This document shows, piece by piece, positions 13,302 through 15,749 of a stretch of DNA of 15,749 bases. Below the pieces are notes generated by a model. It was given only the letters and a program-made list of their open reading frames with translations. It was not told the DNA's origin and ran no database searches. The DNA lies in NCBI GenBank assembly GCA_902727905.1, contig CACVAR010000335.1, positions 1 through 15,749 on the forward strand, in the 5' to 3' direction. This DNA comes from an uncultured Sulfurovum sp. GTDB taxonomy: Bacteria; Campylobacterota; Campylobacteria; Campylobacterales; Sulfurovaceae. The first letter of the stretch is position 1. The number at the start of each line of letters is the position of its first letter. The position numbers were made by a program, and so were the translations under genes.

Positions 13302-15749
13302 ATGATTACAAAAAATAATATTTTTATAAAATTATTTATAATTTTATTTTTACCAATTATCTTATATGCTAATATTAGTGGTATTGTTTTTCAAGATATA
13401 CCCGTCAATCCTCAAACTTTAAATACTTATGGTATTAAAGATTCAAATGAACTTGGCGTAAAAGGAATTACTGTTACTGCATATCCAGAAAATATTTCAA
13501 CAACAACAGATAGTAATGGTTCTTGGTCTTTGAATACATCAAAGGATTCAAGAATAGAATTCTCAAACTTTCCATCATATCTTAAAGAAAGTTCACATGG
13601 AGGCATCAATAACTCTTCAGTTCAATTTGTTACCAATAACAGCACAAATATTACATTTGGACTACATGACCCTAATGACTATTCACATACAAAGAATCCA
13701 CTTTATGTTAATAATATTCAACAAAATGGTACTCATATAGGTAGTAATTTACTTGCACTACATTCTGTCCATTATCAATCTAAAGGATTGAACTCAGACT
13801 ATGAAGATAATAATAGTAATCAAGGTATAGGTGAAAGCCCTCTTCTAAACATAAATAATAGTCTCTACCTTGATGATATTGGTTCAGTTTGGGGTAAAGC
13901 TTATCAAAAAAATAAAAAACGTCTTTTTGTGTCAAGTATGCTGCAGAGACATATTGGTCTAGCCAATACACTTTCAGATATATATGTTATTGATTATTCT
14001 AGTGGTAAACAAGATCAGTTACTAGGACATTTTTCACTTCAGGGGAAAACCCCTAATAATCTTGGTGCAATTCCTATTGATTTAGGTACAATAAATAGAG
14101 AAATATCAAGTGGTTCAAACTATCAACTATCAGATAATCCATTAATACCAAATATTGATTTTGATGCTTACTCTAAAGTGGGGAAAGTATCCTATGGTGG
14201 AATCGATGTTGATCATAATGAAAATACTTTATGGCTAATCAACCTCAAACAAAAAGGCTTAATATCAATTGATGTAAGTGGAGACTTCAATTCTTTATCA
14301 ACTGCAAAAACAAATCAATATCTTATTGAAAGTCTTCCTAATGTCCCAGTATGTACCAATGGTCAATTAAGACCTTGGGGTTTAAAAATTCACAAAGATA
14401 AAGGTTATATCGGTCTTATTTGTGATGGAAGTACAACAAACCCTGATAATCCTTATAGGTCAAGAAATGATTTACACGCTTATATTATATCATTTAACCT
14501 AAATACTCCTCAACTTGGCTTTACAAATATATTAAATTTCAAACTAAACTATCCACGGCAACTTAGACGCTGGTATGCATGGGAAGACAACTATGTAGAT
14601 ACAACTAGGGCTTATAATGGTCAAATTTATAGTCAACCTATCTTAAGTGATATTGAATTTGATGAAAAGGGGAACATGTACCTTGCCTTTATGGATCGAT
14701 ATGCAACACAAATTAGAACAGGTAATTTAAAAGCTATCTTAAATACAACTGAATTAGAAGCCACTCATGTATATGGAGATATACTCAAGGCTTGTAACAA
14801 TAATGGCGTATATGAAATAGAAGGTACAGGTAACTGTTTTCAGACACTCCGTGCAAATAAAATTAGTCTAGGTATATCTGAATTTTTCAATGATATAGAT
14901 GGAGGACGAAATAGAGAATCTTCACTTGGTTCTTTAGCACTATTAGTAGGAAGTAACCAAATACTTAACACGATGGTTGACCCTCATCCAGAAGAAACAT
15001 CTGGTACTAATAACAATACTTATTGGTTTACACAGGGTGTACACACATTAAGTACAACTAATGGTTCAATAGAAAATTGGTATTCTCATGCCTACACACT
15101 AGGAAATGGTCTTAATGCTAAGGGAAATGGACTTGGAGATATTGAACTTATTACAAAAGCTGCACCAATTGAAATTGGAGACAGAATTTGGTTTGACTCT
15201 AATTCCAATGGAATTCAAGATAGCGATGAGGAAGGTATTGAGGATGTCAATATCTCTCTATTATGTGATAATACTATTGTAGCCATAGCACAAACAAATA
15301 ATATGGGTACCTATATTTTTTCAAATGATCCACATACTACCTCAACAAAGAGTCATATTTATAATATTTCTCATCTAACAGAAAATAATAATAATAATTG
15401 TTATATTCATATCCCTAATACAAATGGTAAAAATAAACAAGTTCAATTAAATACAAAAATAATGACTAAAAATAATCTAGGTGAAGGAATAAATAAAAAT
15501 TTAAATGATAGTAATGGTATTATTGATAATAATCACTCAAAAATTATACTACTCCCCTCAGATATTCCAATAGCTGGATATAACAATCATAGTCTTGATA
15601 TAGGGTTCCAACCCCAAATACTTTATACACTAGGAGATACGGTATGGCTAGATAGTAATAAAGATGGTCTATTTGATAGCAATGAATCAACGGTATCTGG
15701 AGTAACTGTCTCTCTCTTTACCAATGCATCTTGTACAGGAACAGCCACC
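13302..15749 (+). CDS. Large secreted SdrD-B/propeller-like protein, 3' end beyond the window
   Basis: An open frame of 816 codons with no stop before the window edge, so the C-terminus is unknown. Residues 1-23 are a Sec signal peptide (cleavage after LYA). Residues 25-122 form a Cna-B/SdrD-like module with a degenerate calcium loop (SGIVFQD, then KDSNELGVKGITVTAY, ending SSVQFVT and ITFGLHDPNDY). Residues about 145-615 look like a beta-propeller region with spaced blades: VWGKAYQKNKKRLFVS, GGIDVDHNENTLWLINL, RPWGLKIHKDKGYIGLICDG, QPILSDIEFDEKGNMYLAF, and GDILKAC to EGTGNC. Two standard SdrD-type modules follow, at 621-770 (GDRIWFDSNSNGIQDSDEEG) and from 775 (GDTVWLDSNKDGLFDSNES). The same architecture is known to me from large secreted proteins of Chloroflexi, Bacteroidetes and cyanobacteria; a role as calcium-stabilised surface or matrix protein is inferred. 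AAAGG lies 9 nt before the ATG. Confidence 0.82.
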   Translation, partial: MITKNNIFIKLFIILFLPIILYANISGIVFQDIPVNPQTLNTYGIKDSNELGVKGITVTAYPENISTTTDSNGSWSLNTSKDSRIEFSNFPSYLKESSHGGINNSSVQFVTNNSTNITFGLHDPNDYSHTKNPLYVNNIQQNGTHIGSNLLALHSVHYQSKGLNSDYEDNNSNQGIGESPLLNINNSLYLDDIGSVWGKAYQKNKKRLFVSSMLQRHIGLANTLSDIYVIDYSSGKQDQLLGHFSLQGKTPNNLGAIPIDLGTINREISSGSNYQLSDNPLIPNIDFDAYSKVGKVSYGGIDVDHNENTLWLINLKQKGLISIDVSGDFNSLSTAKTNQYLIESLPNVPVCTNGQLRPWGLKIHKDKGYIGLICDGSTTNPDNPYRSRNDLHAYIISFNLNTPQLGFTNILNFKLNYPRQLRRWYAWEDNYVDTTRAYNGQIYSQPILSDIEFDEKGNMYLAFMDRYATQIRTGNLKAILNTTELEATHVYGDILKACNNNGVYEIEGTGNCFQTLRANKISLGISEFFNDIDGGRNRESSLGSLALLVGSNQILNTMVDPHPEETSGTNNNTYWFTQGVHTLSTTNGSIENWYSHAYTLGNGLNAKGNGLGDIELITKAAPIEIGDRIWFDSNSNGIQDSDEEGIEDVNISLLCDNTIVAIAQTNNMGTYIFSNDPHTTSTKSHIYNISHLTENNNNNCYIHIPNTNGKNKQVQLNTKIMTKNNLGEGINKNLNDSNGIIDNNHSKIILLPSDIPIAGYNNHSLDIGFQPQILYTLGDTVWLDSNKDGLFDSNESTVSGVTVSLFTNASCTGTAT

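Noticed and set aside
13427..13971. Short minus-strand open frames opposite the SdrD-like gene
   Set aside because: The plus strand is open throughout with signal peptide, ribosome site and domain motifs; the antisense frames are shadows.
13302..15749. Reading the large protein as a staphylococcal-type fibrinogen adhesin (SdrD)
   Set aside because: Only the B-type calcium modules are shared; the N-terminal half is a different, propeller-like region, and no Gram-positive ligand-binding A region or sortase signal is seen.
1..15749. Mobile element, CRISPR array, tRNA or rRNA gene
   Set aside because: No transposase or integrase gene, no regularly spaced direct repeats, no tRNA-like cloverleaf ends and no rRNA sequence were noticed.

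Overview
The window looks like the chromosome of a Campylobacterota (epsilonproteobacterial) bacterium, most likely an Arcobacter- or Sulfurimonas-like free-living relative of Campylobacter and Helicobacter. The basis is low GC, very compact packing, a short SurA-like chaperone beside dcd, an HP0495-type DUF493 protein, a minC-minD-minE operon, and promoters built on a good -10 with little visible -35. This placement is inference from gene content and style; no rRNA or tRNA gene is present to settle it.

Left part (1-5547), housekeeping. It begins with the first codons of a MerR-like regulator running off the left edge on the minus strand. Then come a SurA-like periplasmic chaperone and dCTP deaminase (an apparent operon), a cytoplasmic BON-LysM protein of the Kbp/YgaU family, the convergent minC-minD-minE cell-division operon (minus strand; minC and minD both start at TTG), a single-domain PqiA-like membrane protein, and a moaC-DUF493 pair on the minus strand whose last gene runs 44 nt into the end of pqiA. 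Two convergent pairs (pqiA/DUF493 and tviB/glycosyltransferase) overlap at their 3' ends. A third (kbp/minE) is separated by 38 nt but has its terminator reaching into minE.

Right part (5548-13113), cell-surface polysaccharide. After a strikingly AT-rich spacer (about 5% GC over 5611-5710) a five-gene plus-strand operon follows: outer-membrane polysaccharide export lipoprotein (Wza type), Wzz/BY-kinase co-polymerase (Wzc type), PHP-type tyrosine phosphatase (CpsB/YwqE type), UDP-GlcNAc 4-epimerase (WbpP/TviC type) and UDP-HexNAc dehydrogenase (TviB/WbpO type). The last two together predict UDP-N-acetylgalactosaminuronic acid, the Vi-antigen precursor, as a building block. A WbuB-like family-4 glycosyltransferase faces the operon from the other strand. 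The export gate, the kinase and the phosphatase form the expected assembly-and-control set. No initiating transferase, flippase or polymerase is in view, so the locus is incomplete here.

Right edge (13114-15749). A second AT-rich spacer (about 11% GC) holds divergent promoters for the glycosyltransferase and for a large secreted protein that continues beyond the window. Its 816 visible codons encode a signal peptide, a degenerate SdrD/Cna-B-like module, a roughly 500-residue propeller-like domain, and two further SdrD-type calcium-binding modules. It is the most unusual item in the window: a probable giant surface or matrix protein next to an exopolysaccharide locus. No insertion sequence, CRISPR array, tRNA or rRNA was seen.
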